NCBI RefSeq assembly: GCF_964275005.1
Contig: NC_092686.1
Span: forward strand, 16,465,190 to 16,529,189
Direction: 5' to 3'
Length of the DNA: 64,000 nucleotides
Origin: Diadema setosum
Taxonomy: Eukaryota; Echinodermata; Echinoidea; Diadematoida; Diadematidae
The position numbers and the translations under genes were made by a program. Below the pieces are notes generated by a model, which was given only the letters and a program-made list of their open reading frames with translations, ran no database searches and was not told where the DNA came from. Below, piece by piece: positions 63,230 to 64,000 of the stretch. The first letter of the stretch is position 1. Every line of letters begins with the position of its first letter.

Positions 63230-64000
63230 GAATGTTCTGAAATTACATGCATGACAATTCAGGGTTTATTAAAATTAAAGTACATTGTATACATATTAAG
63301 TGTCATTTCTGAATCCCGAATGATGTGATACAAGTGTATCAGTAAATGAGTACAGGAAGTAGTGACTCCTGTAGTAACTCCTCAAATATGTTTAAAGTGG
63401 CATTGCCCATTTTGCTTGTGTATAATACCATTAATTCCTTCCAAAAGAATACATTTTTTCTCTTTTTGCAAAGTGATGTCTATTCTGCCTTGCTTACTTT
63501 TCCTACAAAGTTATGTTGTCTTTGATTGAAAAACATCAGAGAAATCAATTACAGAATTTGCATGTTAGTTTGTCTGTCTTTTTGTGTGATGATACCTGTA
63601 CCATACAACAGTCTGAGTTATGATGAATTACAATGTACATGTAATATTATGAATAATCACAGAGAGAATGTGCAGTGTAGAAACGATGAGACAATACGAT
63701 TTATGCCCTGCATAATGAAGTTGGCCAAACTCTCCAGTTGCCTGCACCAAGTACTGTACTTAATTATAAAAACGTTTTCTGCATTCATTGCAGCTCAAAA
63801 ATGCAGAAAAGGAAACAAGACCTTCAACCAGTTTTTCAAGGGAATGTGAGGACATACAGATGAATCGTTTGCTTGAAATTTACTGGACCATGCATAAGAA
63901 TGTATGTTGTAGTACAATATACCAAAATTTATTTTACTATATTATGATAAAATGAATTTCTGTGTGCCTTGGACCTTCTGTCAGTTATTAGTTTGTATTT
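63230..64000. other. Window end, no gene recognised
   Basis: TTCATTGCAG at about 63795 could be an acceptor followed by a short open frame, but nothing in it matches a family I know. Confidence 0.3.

Noticed and set aside
63526..63849. Possible first or last exon of a further gene
   Set aside because: Acceptor-like TTCATTGCAG exists, but all three frames give short sequences with no recognisable family.

Overview
The window is animal nuclear DNA: intron-rich protein-coding genes with GT-AG splice sites, about 1.4-15 kb between exons in places, and a very high density of short inverted-repeat transposons (MITEs), microsatellites and hairpins. The three host genes (HSD17B10, RSBN1/KDM9, ATXN10) and the repeat style suggest a marine invertebrate, plausibly an echinoderm or another non-vertebrate deuterostome. 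The species cannot be fixed from sequence alone. All exon models below were built by matching splice phases by hand, and each gene gives one continuous reading frame of the expected length.

Layout. (1) 567-21751, minus strand: a complete four-exon HSD17B10 (260 aa). Its 15.3 kb third intron holds a nest of mobile DNA. The outermost layer is a TE carrying a ~160 bp satellite-like unit rich in AGGTCA direct repeats. A 13.4 kb insertion (1749-15170) lies exactly within one such unit, flanked by a TA duplication and bearing pogo/Tc1-like inverted ends. Inside it are a ~70 bp minisatellite, a 1,172 bp tandem duplication, recurrent GGGGACACC motifs on both flanks, and an intact four-exon minus-strand gene (7953-12307) for a 1,049 aa protein. 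That protein looks like a transposase-type nuclease with a basic coiled N-terminus and a C-terminal beta-barrel-like domain. (2) 21752-27545: divergent intergenic region between HSD17B10 and RSBN1, with a 1.4 kb TATC-flanked element and a TA-type MITE close to the RSBN1 start. (3) 27546-36359, plus strand: complete five-exon RSBN1/KDM9 (701 aa), a JmjC-like histone H4K20me2 demethylase. (4) 36360-44693: long gene-free stretch. (5) 44694-59161, plus strand: complete nine-exon ATXN10 (494 aa) with LINE remnants, MITEs and tRNA-like pieces in its introns. (6) 59162-64000: no gene recognised; MITEs, including one inserted in another with a 6 bp CATATG duplication, and a 760 bp piggyBac-like TTAA element.

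The three host genes are not functionally linked: mitochondrial fatty/amino-acid dehydrogenase, chromatin demethylase, and cytoplasmic ARM-repeat protein. The most unusual object is the 13.4 kb insertion in HSD17B10 intron 3 and the intact 1,049 aa gene inside it.
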